A stretch of DNA of 64,000 nt from Anseranas semipalmata (Eukaryota; Chordata; Aves; Anseriformes; Anseranatidae). Location: positions 407,021 to 471,020 of the forward strand of contig VXAA01006068.1 in NCBI GenBank assembly GCA_013399115.1, read 5' to 3'. Below, in pieces: positions 50,379 to 61,431 of the stretch; the stretch's first letter is position 1; every line of letters begins with the position of its first letter. The translations under genes and the position numbers were made by a program. The notes under the pieces were generated by a model that worked only from the letters and a program-made list of their open reading frames with translations, did not search any database and was not told the origin of the DNA.

Positions 50379-50436
50379 TCTTCCTCGTGGGGGCCGGACT
50401 CAGGCTGCTGGCCCAGGCAGACCGTGGCGGCAGGCG

Positions 50437-50578
50437 GTTAATGAGCTTTTTGACCACTGAAGCAGCACGGCATCGCCTGGGAATCAGAGAGGTTCGCTCC
50501 TTTCCAGGCATTGGATAGTGGAGCAGGGGCCGGAGGGTTAATGAAGGAGCCGGGGTGGCTGGCGGGCTGCCTAATGAG
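50437..50578. promoter_or_regulatory. Cluster of TAATGA homeodomain-type cores in GC-rich intron
   Basis: GGTTAATGA occurs at 50437-50445 and again exactly 100 bases later at 50537-50545, with CTAATGAG at 50571-50578. AT-rich cores are uncommon in this otherwise GC-rich stretch, so three within about 140 bases stand out. TAAT is the homeodomain core. Regulatory function is inferred. Confidence 0.3.
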
Positions 50579-52769
50579 CACCAGGGAGCCAGCGAGGGGG
50601 GACAGACCCCCGGCAGCAGCATCCCATGGGACCCACCACTGGTGGCTCCATTTTCCCCCATTATCGCTGTAGCTGGAAGCTCTGGGAAGAAAAGAGCCCC
50701 AAAGGGTGTGAACGTGAGGTGCTCTGCACTGAGCACCACGGGGCTTGGGGGTCTGAAGCAGCATGTTAGCAATGCAGAGGAGTGTTGTTTTGTATTAAAA
50801 ATAGCTAGGAAACAGATTCTTTTTAACCTTTAACCACTCCTAGCAGTCAATAAATCATTAGCTACTGATTAACAAAAACAGAAGGGTAACTTATTGTCCA
50901 GTAAGCAAACTCTTGGAAACACTAAAAGGCTGGCACTGACTTCAGGATGGCTTTTCTTTTTTCAGATTTGCACTTATTTAAAGACAAACAAGCCAAGCTC
51001 TGCATATTAAGCCATGCCACACAAAGCATTTGGATAAAAGACAAACTTTCTAAAACAGATTTTTTGATGTGTGCAGTGAGCTAAGGAAAGGCAGTATTTA
51101 CAGCATGTGACATTATATCTGCCCTCTGAGAAAAACAGGTCTCCTGATGCCAAGCATAGCAAGATCAGTTGGGTCTCATTTTTGAGGGCTCCCGTTTTGT
51201 GTTCTCAAAGTCTTGGCCATATTTACAGTTCGCTACTGAGTCCTGTCCTCTGCTGTCAGCTCCTTCAATGGACTCAATGGGGTGGCTGAAGCAGACGGAA
51301 ATAATTGTGGCTGAGGCTTGGACTGGAGAGCACAGCTTTGAGTTTGAGTACAGGAAATATCCGTGAAGTTGGAACACTCTCCTGTAGCTGACCAAAAATG
51401 CTCTACTATCCCTCTTTCCATCTTTGCAAAAATTCAAATGGCAATTTTTTAAATATGAGACTGGAACTTGGAATTTGGAAAAAGGTGTTCCTGGTGGAGT
51501 AGACGTTTGTGGGACCTTTGGAAAAGCCCTAGTATCTTGTGGATTAACTAATACAGGGTGAGATCCAGAGATCTAATCCTCGTTGCTGCAGCTGATTAAC
51601 TAAACAAACATTTGCACTTTGCAATATTTTTACATCTACAGTATCTAGTCTGGTTTAATTAAAAATAAATCTACCAAAGAATGGACTATTTGCTTAAACC
51701 TCTCCAACATTTTGCATCATAACTTTTGAAAACAGTATTATTTAAAATGTAAAAATATAACTGTCAAGTATATAAGACAAGGCTTCCATTATCCGTTAAT
51801 CTGTATGTCTTTTCCATTCGCTATGCATTATTAGACCATCTGTATCTTTAATAAGTAACTGTGTGGGCTCCAGTGGTTTAAATATTTACTTTAAAATAAT
51901 AGAGGATCCAAATGAAACTGAGATACATCAGAATATCTCTGTGATATTTTAACTGGAATGGAAGCAGATTTGTGCAGTAGATATGCAAACCATAAACAGA
52001 TGTGTTTTGATGACCTTCTCTCCTCTATCTGGTCTCCATTTATACAACACAAGTTCACATATAAAGCTTCCCAGCTTTTTACATGCACCTGTGAGAATCT
52101 ACATGTTTCTTTCTGTTGAAATTGTGGGAGAAGGTCAAAACAGTTCATTGTTCTGTACTTGGGTTTCACTAAAATCAGATTTGGCATCTCTAGTAAAATA
52201 TCTTTATGGTGGTGTTCTCTCACTCCACCATCAACTGCAACCGGAGGAAATCCCTGCAGGTGGCCTGTGGCCACATCAGCAGCCAAGGGGAGTTGCATCA
52301 CCTTCACAGCTTGAGAATGTCATTCCTCCAGGTCACCATTGAGGACAGAAGATGTGTGGGACATCTCACTGTTAACTGCTGTGGTTGTGAAGGTAGCTGC
52401 AGTTTTCAAAAGATGTCCTGGGAGACCGTCATTCCTGTGACTTTGCCTGGGCCAGGGAGAATGCCATGGGTTAGACCTGAAATTTGAGATTGTCCTCCCA
52501 TAGATCAGAACTGCTAATCTCCTTCATGAAAGCTTGGAGAGGCAAAGTGAAGTTTCATGCCATTTTTTACAATTTTATGTACTTGTTGCCATTATTTGAG
52601 AAACATAAATATGGTAAACCTTTTTTTACAGGTAAAGAGAAATGTAGGGGGCTTCCTTCATGTGTCAGGACCCTGCTTCCTTCTCTTCTCCAGGAGACTC
52701 TGTATGTAGTTATGACAAGCAAGCATAGATGTCAATGCAACAGATTGTAATATGGGATACTCTGGCTGT

Positions 52770-53430
52770 ACGTACAGACTTGGGGAGGAGAGGCTGGAGA
52801 GCAGCCCTGCAGAAAGGGATCTGGGGTTTCTGGTCAACAGCTGAACGTGAGCCAGCAGTGTGCCCTGGCAGCTGGAAGGGCCAACCGTATCCTGGGGTGC
52901 ATCAGGCATTGCTAGCCTTGACAGCATTGCTAGCTGGTTGAAAGAAGAGGTTGTCCCCCTCTGCTCTGCTCTGGTGCGGCCTCACCTCAAGTGCTGTGTG
53001 CAGTTTTGGGCGCCACAGTGTAAGAAGAACATAAAACTATGACAGAGTGTCCAAAGGAGGGCTACAAAGATGGTGAAGGGTCTGGAGGGGAAGACATATG
53101 AGGAGTGGCTGAGGTCACTTGGTTTGTTCAGCCCAGAGAAGAGGAGACTGAGGGGAGGCCTCATGGCGGCCTGCAGCTTCCTCACGAGGGGAGCGGAGGG
53201 NGAGGGTCAGGCTTGGTGTTAGGAAAAGGTTCTTCACCGAGAAGGTGGTCGGGCACTGGAACAGGCTCCCCAGGGAAGTGGTCACAGCACAGAGCCTCCT
53301 GGAGTTCAAGAAGCGTTTGGACAACGCTCTCACATGGTCTGATTTTTGGGTGGTTCTGTGCCAGGAGTTGGACATGATGATCCTTGTGGGTCCCTTCCCA
53401 CAAGGATATTCTATGATTCTATGATTCTAT
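52770..53430 (+). mobile_element. CR1 LINE, 5'-truncated, sense orientation
   Basis: This is a typical avian CR1 3' portion. Landmarks in order are CTTGGGGAGGAGAGGCTGGA, GAGCCAGCAGTGTGCCCTGG, CTGGTGCGGCCTCACCTCAA, CAGTTTTGGGCGCCACAG, AAGGGTCTGGAGGGGAAGAC, GGAACAGGCTCCCCAGGGAA, and the terminal (ATTCTATG)n repeat at 53408-53430. It covers only the end of the second open reading frame and the 3' end, as is usual for CR1. The frame is broken, so it is not an active copy. Compared with remembered CR1 consensus, roughly 100 bases are missing around the single N at 53201. The 5' boundary is approximate. Confidence 0.92.
53201..53201. other. Undetermined base (N) inside the CR1 copy
   Basis: This is the only N I noticed in the window. 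It falls between GAGCGGAGGG and GAGGGTCAGG, where CR1 consensus would carry additional sequence. It is therefore more likely a gap marker of understated length than a simple unread base. Confidence 0.7.
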
Positions 53431-54319
53431 ACACCGAATGTTTGAAGAATCATTACATGATGGTGATAAAATTCTGCAACACTCAGGGATGCTTTTCTGT
53501 ATTCTTTTTTTTTTTTCTTTTTTCAGTCCAGAGTGAGTACATGTCTTTCACAGTTTGTTTAACTGAGACCAAGTTCTCTCTCTGGCACTCTTCTTGCTAC
53601 TCGCTTTTACAGCATGTGGTCTTTGAAGTTTGAATCCCAACCTCTTTCTGGACAAGCACTAAATTAAAAGGCAGTCTTTAGGGCTAGGCAGTGCAAGGTA
53701 AATTTTCAGCTCCATGAGCAGAAACTCAGTTACATGACTTGCATTGCCATTAATGGATGTCATGCTGGTAAATTCCTGTACACCACACTGAACATTTACT
53801 CATGAGTGCAGAATTGGCACAGCTAATGAAACTTGCCTTTTGGGTAGCATGGTGTTTCAGGAGATGAGTCTGACAGGCAGAAAGGACTGCTAAGTACCCA
53901 GATGAAAGTCTGGCTTTTAACTCCTTGAACATATTTCCAGAAAATAGTAGTGTGAATTAATGCTGTTTTGTGTTAGCTGTTCCTACTGTTAGGGATCAGT
54001 CTTGCTCCAGTTGTATTCCACAGAAGCGAAGCTCATGCCTGAAATGTAGATGTTTGTATTGTCATTTAGTGTTGGGAATTCACTTTCTTGTGCATTCTGC
54101 AAGTATTAATTACCGTGATTTATTTTTAGGAACATAGGTCAGTCCTCTGCTAACACCAGCTCCTATAGTCGCAAACAAATTAAGTTCTTTTTTATCATTT
54201 TTGCCTCCACTACTCTCCCAAAGATGACCCCTGTGATGGCTGGGCATCACCTGGTGATTTCCAGCCTACATTACTCATGGCATCTTTTACCCATTTGTTC
54301 TTATACTGTGTCCATTGCA

Positions 54320-54600
54320 GTGATATTGTCTTCTCAGTTCCAAAACCCTTCCTCAGCCTTTACTTTGCTAGCCTACACAGGCTGAGTCCTTTTTGTCTGT
54401 TTGATAAGGTAAGCTTTCTGTGCCCTGGCTTCATTTCTGTGCATCTGCTCTAGTTTGAAGTTATTTTTAATAAATGAATTCAAAATTGTCCACAGTATTC
54501 TATGCTGTTCATTGTCATAAAATATGCCTCATACTCATCCTTGCAACAACCCGCTATTGTATTGACTGATTTACATTTTAGTCACACCAGGGTTCATAAT
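54320..54600 (-). mobile_element. Diverged CR1-type LINE remnant, antisense (tentative)
   Basis: The order ACAGGCTGAGTCC, TTCTGTGCATCTGCTCTAGTTTG, TTGTCCACAGTATTCTATGCTG and GCTATTGTATTGACTG resembles the antisense 3' portion of CR1 ('aggctgaac..., cctctggacctgctccag, ...cacagtattccag, ...'). Divergence is large, so this is an old copy if real. The edges are approximate, and weaker resemblance may extend further in either direction. Confidence 0.4.
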
Positions 54601-57600
54601 TGTAGTCAGTTAATACAGTTAATTCTTCCATATTTTTCATCATTTATAGCTGACTATCTCTAAGCCTGCAGTAGAAATTCTTGTCATTAGATCACAAGTT
54701 TCATGTTGTGTGATTAATTCTCAGATATTCAGTGATTCTTTTTATTTAATGCGTGATACTCTAAATATCCTTAGAATCACCAGAAAACTATATTTAGTAT
54801 TAATCAAAACATTAAATGAATAAAATCAGTTTCATGATTCAGTTCTACAGGAACTCGTAACTTAGGCTCCCTCCATTCCAGCCTTTTATTTTTATTCACA
54901 TTACTTCAGTTATAAAGTATTCCCTAAGGTAGGTGCTGAAAAGATGAGTAGTGTGGTACTTGCTACATATGAAGAAAAAAGAAGTCCAGGTCACATTAAA
55001 TCACTCAGAGAATCTCTTTCCTTTCCCAGCAACACAGTCTTCCATTTTTGTCCTGTTCTATCAAATGGGCCTTTTAACATGGTCAGAAAATCATGACATG
55101 TTTGAACTAAGGATGCTTTGAGCTGCACACAGGTCTGTTTTCATTCACTTGAATAATCCATGTATTTTGCTTCAGCTTGTGGTTCTGTGCGGTCATCAGA
55201 GCTGAAGAGATGCCAGAGGCCTGCACTGCAGTTAACAGTCAACATCTAGAGAAAAGCTTTGCAATTTCAACGTTAAATAAAAGTGGAAAAAAATCCATTT
55301 ACCACTGCAGCTACTTGACTGTGAAGGAGCAGCTGCAAACTGATGAGTCTCATCAGGTTGCAGGCTTGATTAACATTGGGCAGATCCCCCCTGCTGCGAG
55401 AATAAATACCCTTCCTTTGTCAAGGCTCCCATGTAAGAAACAATAGATTATTTCAGTGAAGCAAGAGAACATAAATGTTAATCAAATCATTCCTCCAAAT
55501 GAATAGAAGTAGCACCCAGAATGTAAACATTTCAATTTTGGAAGGGAAAGTTTGCCTGTTGGCTAGTTAATTTTCTATGTATTTTTTCATTTACTTTGAA
55601 AAGCTGCTCACTAACATTTCCATCATTGCATATTTTCAGCACTCCAACTATGTATGCTTCCTGTCTTTCCAAGCTAGACAGCAACAAAGCCCAGGGAGTA
55701 TCGGAAAAATAAAATCTGCCTTAATATCAATTAGGAGAGGTCAAAACCTTATACTGTATAACTGCCAAACTGTGTGATCACATTTGTTCACATTAAGTAG
55801 AGGAAATGGAAAATACTTTCCAACTGGAACTGACACCGGGAAACATCTTTTTAAAATGTTTTTTTATACATTAAGATAATTACCCTTATAAATAAATCTG
55901 TATCTCTTTACAGATGATGATATGACTTTAAGTATTTTAATAAATTTCAGTGTGTACGACCGAAGCAGAAAGAATAGGCTTTTATCCCCCTACTGCTTCC
56001 TTGTTTGCTCTACCAATGAGGGATTTCTGTACGCAATTGAGCAATATGTGTTTTAAAGTGAGTGTACAGGAAACTAGAGTGTAATGCCCAGCCATCTTCC
56101 ATTTTCATATGGTTACAACCCTTGTTGATCAACACATCATAAAAATATCTCTTGGCTTTCAGTTATGCCATATGTCTGGGTCAGATCCTGGCGACTTCAC
56201 TCCTATGAGGTGTCCCTTTGCCCACAGAGGAACAGCAGCAAAGCCTGAGGAGTTCAGCTCATTGCTTCTCTTTCACCTAAAAGTCCTCAGAGATCCTGCA
56301 CCAGTGGTAGATTAGGACTCTACAGCTCTCTACAAACACTAAGCATAAAAAAGAGTTTTCTTATATAATTTGTTAGTTTTTCACCAAGACTATTATGCTG
56401 CTATTTATACGTGGTCCCTTTTTTAACCATAATGGTACTCCTTGCCACCAGAGAGGTGGCAGCTGTTGAGCTTCTGTGTAGGAGATGTGGTCTCTTGTCA
56501 GTCATACTGGGATAAAGCTTGGGCCCCTCCACTGGGAAATTAATGGATGCATACCAGAGATGAAGGATGTGCTTGTGGTAGAGGTGATTGGGTTGGGTTC
56601 TTGGTGGTCCCATAGGCTTCTCTGTCTGTCAGAATCATTGAATTTCCCATTTTCAGTAGTTGCTGAAGTGGGGGTAGCAATCACTGCCCGCAGAGTGAAT
56701 AGCAGGGCGATCCAGTAACAGTGGAGGTATGAAGCCAAGTGTGGTAATTCTAGTTTTGTTGCCCGTGTTCAGCAGGTCACTTTGTGGTAGGGCAGGTGGG
56801 GATTTCCTGCTGCCTGAGTGAACCCAGAGATCGGGGCAAGCCTGAGCATCTATTGCCACTCCAAGATACTCTTTCTTCCTGTCTTTTGTGCGTCACCCAT
56901 GATGTCAGTCTGCGTGTCTGGACCGAAACAGCTGTGTGAGCAAGCTCAGATCCATCTCTTCGTTTTGTTTCTCCATTTCTGTGGGTTGCTGATCTCTACT
57001 ATTCTGTGATGAGAAACTGGGGGGCTTCTCAGCCAGCTCAGTGGTGGACAGTGGGTTTCCATGCCCTCCATCTTATAGCAGGAAGACACTCCCAGCAGAC
57101 ACAAGCAGTCTTCTTCTAAGGTCCCTCCCAGTCATCAGGCAACCTTTTGCTACAGCCTTATTTTGGAACCCACACTCAGCTTCTGGTGGCTCTGACAGAG
57201 TATCCCCTTCAGGGAAAACTTGGTTTAAGTGAGGCTAACCTCACTTGTGGTACTACATCGCTTTACATTTTCCTGTCTTTGGGCAGAAACAATGTTAAAA
57301 TTTAAATGACTTCATTCACTTGAGGTGAAGGGCTGCAAAATGAGCAGAATTTATTAGAGTCTGTCAAGCAGAAGTAAGAAAACACCTTTTTGAAATGATT
57401 TGGGCAAAGTGGTTCAGCAGTGGAAAAGACTGAGGTCACTTCTGACCATGCCATGTATCACATGGGGCATGTATGAACCCTGTAAAGTCATCCATCTGGG
57501 TTTTTTTCTTGCCTCAATGTCGTAGGTCAACTTAGCTTCTGCTATTTCATTTACACATCCTATTTCGGTCCCCTTTTGAGAGTAAGAAGTATGTTGTTGA

Positions 57601-57671
57601 GCTGGCTGAACCAACATTTAAATCCTGTGTGTATATAGCGTTGTATGACATGTGCCATTTACTTCTTGAAG

Positions 57672-57829
57672 CCCAACATCGGACGATTAGGAATTCCCCA
57701 TGGGCCTTCAGGGGAGAAGGTAGCGGTGGTGACCGTGGATGACTGTGATACGGCAGTGGCCGTGCGCTTCGGGAGCCTCATTGGAAACTACACCTGTGCT
57801 GCCCAGGGGACTCAGACTGGCTCAAAGAA
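57672..57829 (+). CDS. CELSR1: CELSR1 exon: laminin G 1, later part
   Basis: The exon starts on a codon boundary with CCC and encodes residues 357-408 plus two bases of codon 409: PNIGRLGIPHGPSGEK, then VAVVTVDDCDT with Cys 381, then IGNYTC with a sequon and Cys 398, then AAQGTQTGSK. PNIG and DDCDT fit CELSR1 better than the other paralogues from memory. The acceptor is unusual: AAG instead of CAG/TAG at 57669-57671, behind a mixed, purine-interrupted tract. The donor is a good GTAAGG at 57830. Despite the weak acceptor, the reading frame joins perfectly to both neighbours, so I accept this start. Confidence 0.92.
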
Positions 57830-58997
57830 GTAAGGATTTCCTATTGTCTGTTTTCCACTCTCTTCTTCCAGGGGAGAGTCAACAATATGGGGTTAACTGC
57901 CAAGCAAATTAAGTTAGAAAAACAGATACAACTTAACAAGAAAAATTGACAGGTTTTAGTTTGGCGGATGGAATTTGGTGGAGGCTACTGCAAGTGTTGG
58001 CACATTGAGTGGAACGCAGAGTTTCACATAGATACAGACTTGTGCCTAAATTACTTGTAAAATGCAACAAAAAGAACTGGAAATCAGTGTGGATGCCCCC
58101 CCAAAATCATCTACTCAGTATGAAAACTTAGAGAGCTGGGCAAATAAAATGTTAGACTTTTAGAAGTTAGAAGGGGATGGCTGAAGAGCTTATTACTTAC
58201 ATCATTTAAGTTAACAGTCCTATCTTAAAAGGAGGTGGAAATAAAGGAGGCACAGAAAAGGTCATTGAATATCATTAGGTATAAATGAAAGCTTTCCTGT
58301 GAGAAAAGACCAAAAAGATTATTACTGTTGAGTTTAAAGAGGAGATGGACAGCAACCAACATAGTAGGAGTGTAAAATAATGAATGATAGCAGAAAGGCC
58401 ATTGATATGCACATGCTGTTCTAAAATCCCAAGAGGAGGGAGCATCATAATAATTTGGGCTAATTCCAACTGACCAAGTGATAAACTTTTCATACAGTGT
58501 GGAGTCAATCAGTGGGACCTACTTCCACCAAATGTTATGAAGACTAAGATGTTCAGAAAATTTAAAAAGGGTTGGCACTGTAGAGTAATGAAGTCATTAT
58601 ATCAAAAAAAAAAAAACCCTAAAACCTCAACCCTTTTGTTGCAGACTATAAGCCAGCCCCTGGGTTACTGGAGTCAGAAAGAATTGTCCCACAGCTGCAC
58701 ATTTTTCCATAATTTTCATTTTCTTCCTCCACTGTTAGAGACAGGTCATTGGATTCTGTATGCATCCATCAACTCCTAAATTACAAGTTATGGTGTTTCT
58801 GCACTGTCACCAAGATCAGCTATTTTACCAGAAAGTTATTTGCTTACAAGCTCTGAAAGTGCTGATGTAGCCGAGGGAGCTGTATGGCAACACGAGTAAA
58901 CTCAACATCTCCAATGTGCTTATGGAAACAGTAAGATAAGGAACAAAACAAAACAAACTATAAGCAGGAAATCATGACCATTTCTTTGTTTCTTCAG
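57830..58997 (+). other. CELSR1: CELSR1 intron, 1,168 bp
   Basis: Donor GTAAGG; acceptor TTCTTTGTTTCTTCAG. Much of it (about 58160-58590) resembles a diverged CR1 3' end and includes a short A run at about 58603-58614. No other feature is seen. Confidence 0.88.
58160..58590 (+). mobile_element. Old, diverged CR1-type LINE 3' region, sense
   Basis: Landmarks follow the order of old sauropsid CR1 3' ends: GAGAAAAGACCAAAAAGATTATTACTGTTGAGTTTAAAGAGGAGATGG split by small indels, then ATAATGAATGATAG, AACTTTTCATACAGTGTGGAGTCAATC, GTGGGACCTACTTCCACCAA, and TGTTCAGAAAATTTAAAAAGGGTTGGCACT. These correspond to 'cttcttcacacag..gt..tcaacctgtggaactc.ttgccac' and 'tttaaaaagggattggaca'. It is much more diverged than the 52.8 kb copy. 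The assignment is by eye. Confidence 0.6.
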
Positions 58998-59161
58998 ATC
59001 TTTGGACCTAACTGGACCTCTTCTGCTTGGTGGTGTCCCAAACTTGCCGGAAGATTTCCCAGTGCACAACAGGCAGTTTGTTGGCTGCATGAGGAACCTC
59101 TCTATTGACAGCAAGCCAATTGACATGGCTAGTTACATCGCCAATAACGGCACGCTGCCAG
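58998..59161 (+). CDS. CELSR1: CELSR1 exon: end of laminin G 1
   Basis: One base completes Lys 409. Codons 410-463 follow, then the first base of codon 464. The sequence SLDLTGPLLLGGVPNLPEDF, then QFVGCMRNLSI, then the DMASYIANNGT stretch, is the C-terminal signature of laminin G: the G-G-V-P turn and the F-x-G-C-M/I-R-N-L block (Cys 439). Sequons are RNLS and NNGT. Acceptor is a strong TTTCTTCAG; donor GTATGA at 59162. Codons here are far less G/C-ending than in the 8.4-9.0 kb exon (7 of the first 20 codons). Reading on into the intron gives a stop at 59221-59223. Confidence 0.95.
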
Positions 59162-60488
59162 GTATGAATGAACAAAGACTCAAAAGTCAACAGGAGAAAG
59201 CTCTCTGCCGTAGCTATATGTAAAACACATTTCAGTGTTTCAAAGGGGTAGGTGCTGTGAGGAGCCCCCTCACTGGCACAGCTGCACCCAGAGCTGCTCA
59301 ACACACCTCATTTGTTTGAGCAAGGTGCGGTCAGTGCCTGCGCCAAGGACACACACAACAGCCTGTGGCATGGTGCACACTTAAAGGATTAAGTGGCACG
59401 CAGAAAAGGACTGGGCTTGTTTAAACTTTCCGCATCACTACGAGTTTCACCCAGGAATTTGCACAGAGAATTTACTCCTCTTGTTTTTAAAAACAAAAAA
59501 ACAAAAATACCTTTTCAATGTCACTTTGTTCTGAAAGCTAGTGGGATTAGTTCATGAAAAAGGCAATGTTCATAATGACTGTTTCATAAATTAAGTGTAT
59601 CCTCTAAGTCAAATTCTGCAGTCCTCCAAATCCAAAGCCTTCTTCATGCACTAGCCTGTTGGAGTTTCTGGTTTAGTTTCTAGTCCCTGGATCAATGATG
59701 AGCATTAGTTCTCTTCTACAAAATGCTCTCATGAACATAAAACTGGCTCTTACACAGAAGAATGGCAAGTCCCTTCTTTCCACTCTGCTGGAGGTCCATG
59801 TAAGAGCTATATTTTGGTTCTTATATCTATGTTGCATAGATCATGGATTAAGAAGGAAGTTGTGGCATAAGCTTAAATTTACTATTTTGTTTTGGAGCGT
59901 TTTTTTTAACATTCATGCCTCTAAAGTTAGTTAAACACAAGTTTTTATCTTGTGGAAATATATATCAGGAAGGGCATGACAAAAGAAGTGTTTTCTTTAG
60001 GATGGATTTCTTTTTCCTTGTTTCGAAGCATGTTCCCGCATGGTTTAAAACATTGACCTACCATAGTGTTACTCCTCTGTGTAACACTACACGTTGGTTT
60101 CTTGGTTACATGACAGTAAGTTGAGAACAGTGGTGCTGAGTCACAGCACTGGTCGATCTGGCTGTCTCCAGCAGTGGCTGCCAGATATATGCCCCAAATT
60201 TTCTCTTAATCCCCAGAGATTTACAGCTCAGTGACTGTATTGAATAGCCATTGATAGATTTGTCTTTTTGAATTTGACACTTGCCCAGCTCATAAAAACT
60301 TTTGCCATCTACATTTTGCTTCACTGTCTTCAAGGATATTTATAAAAGAAAAAAGAAAAAAAAGAAGAAAAAGAAAAGACAAAAGCTGTAGTGGTTGTGT
60401 CTTCTTTTTGCAAAGAAACTTGTACACAGTCATCCAGAGCCTTTTTTTTGCTAACGCCATGCAAAGTAACTGCTTTCCTGAATTCCAG
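59162..60488 (+). other. CELSR1: CELSR1 intron, 1,327 bp
   Basis: Donor GTATGA; acceptor TTTCCTGAATTCCAG. An A/G-rich stretch (AAAAGAAAAAAAAGAAGAAAAAG type) lies at about 60347-60378, roughly 110 bases before the next exon. No gene or mobile element is recognisable. Confidence 0.85.
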
Positions 60489-60614
60489 GCTGTGCAGCGC
60501 AGAGGAACTATTGCGAAGCCAATTGGTGCCAGAACGGAGGCACGTGCGTCAACAAGTGGAACACCTACATCTGCGAGTGCCCCGTACGGTACGGAGGGAA
60601 AAACTGCGAGCAAG
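60489..60614 (+). CDS. CELSR1: CELSR1 exon: EGF-like 4
   Basis: Two bases complete Gly 464. Codons 465-505 follow, plus one base. Cys 465 belongs to the laminin G end. EGF-like 4 has six Cys at 472, 477, 483, 492, 494 and 503 in the pattern YCEANWCQNGGTCVN and ICECPVRYGGKNCEQ. The exon is 126 bases and phase 1 on both sides, the classic layout of a single EGF module as a symmetric exon. No Asp-hydroxylation or calcium-binding D-x-D/N-E start is visible, so it is probably a non-calcium-binding EGF. Acceptor is GAATTCCAG; donor is GTAGGA, not optimal. The next module should be laminin G 2, which I do not see in the remaining 3.4 kb. Confidence 0.95.
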
Positions 60615-61431
60615 GTAGGATGCACAGACCCCTTCATGCGAAGTCATGCATGCACATCTCATTACCAGTCATTGACACCTCAGAGCATGTACGTCCAACT
60701 GTGGTGTTTAAGGGATAGGTAACAGAAGATTGCCACTGAGACTAAATCACCTGTTTTCTATTTGAAATCATTGTGAGATCGCCTATAGAGTAAATATGAC
60801 AGCTGACTTACCGTCATGAGTAACGACAGCTTTCATTGATTTACTTACGTGACCAAAGCAGTTCCACAGCGCTTGGTGGTATTTAATAATTTGTTTATAG
60901 TAAAAATGCCTGATCCTAAGCCCCCTTAAATCACTGGAAATAATCCTGCTGATTTTATTAGGCTTTGACTCAAACCGGGGTTGAATGTGCATTTTTAATC
61001 ACGACTTCCTTGGCAAGAAGGCAGTCTCTGCTGAGTACAAGCACTTTCACTTTTACTGGGATTGTCTTTGATTGAACACAATGTGTGTGTATGTGTAAAA
61101 TCTCATGAATACGGGATGAGGAGGGAGTAGCACGTGTGTTTTATAGGGCATGAAGAACTTGCAGTTAGTTTCTTCCCAAGGAAGCGAGGAGAAGCATGCA
61201 TGAGGGGAACCATGGGGTCAGTGCCACAGTGGGCTGCCCACTGTAACGCAGCACCTCCATGTCTGGTGGAGGGTTACTCTTCTGGAGTCCCCTTGCACTG
61301 GAGGCTTCCAGGAAAGACAGCCTGCTTTAACTAGACATGCCTTTCCAAGAAACAGAAGGACAAATTCTGGCCATGCATGCTCTGGTGCAAATGTGGTAGG
61401 GTTTCATTTCCATTATCCCCCTGAGACACTT

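Larger units (their letters stand above)
37268..57671 (+). other. CELSR1: CELSR1 intron, 20,404 bp
   Basis: Starts GTAAGA and ends TTACTTCTTGAAG, a weak acceptor. Items marked separately are G-quadruplex motifs, paired AP-1 sites near 41.96 kb, an 18-bp duplication at 41754-41789, an open-frame-rich GC segment at 42.9-45.1 kb, a SOX-like palindrome at 45191, A17 at 48478-48494, a purine-rich tract at 49.1-49.3 kb, (TTTA)4 at 50363-50378, a TAATGA cluster at 50.4-50.6 kb, and CR1 sequences at 52.8-53.4 and about 54.3-54.6 kb. About 45.3-47.7 kb, 51.3-52.7 kb and 54.8-57.6 kb look like ordinary unique sequence in which I see nothing specific. Confidence 0.9.

Noticed and set aside
52729..53377. 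Short open frames within 52.7-53.4 kb as host genes
   Set aside because: They are fragments of the CR1 element's second open reading frame, broken by stops and the N.
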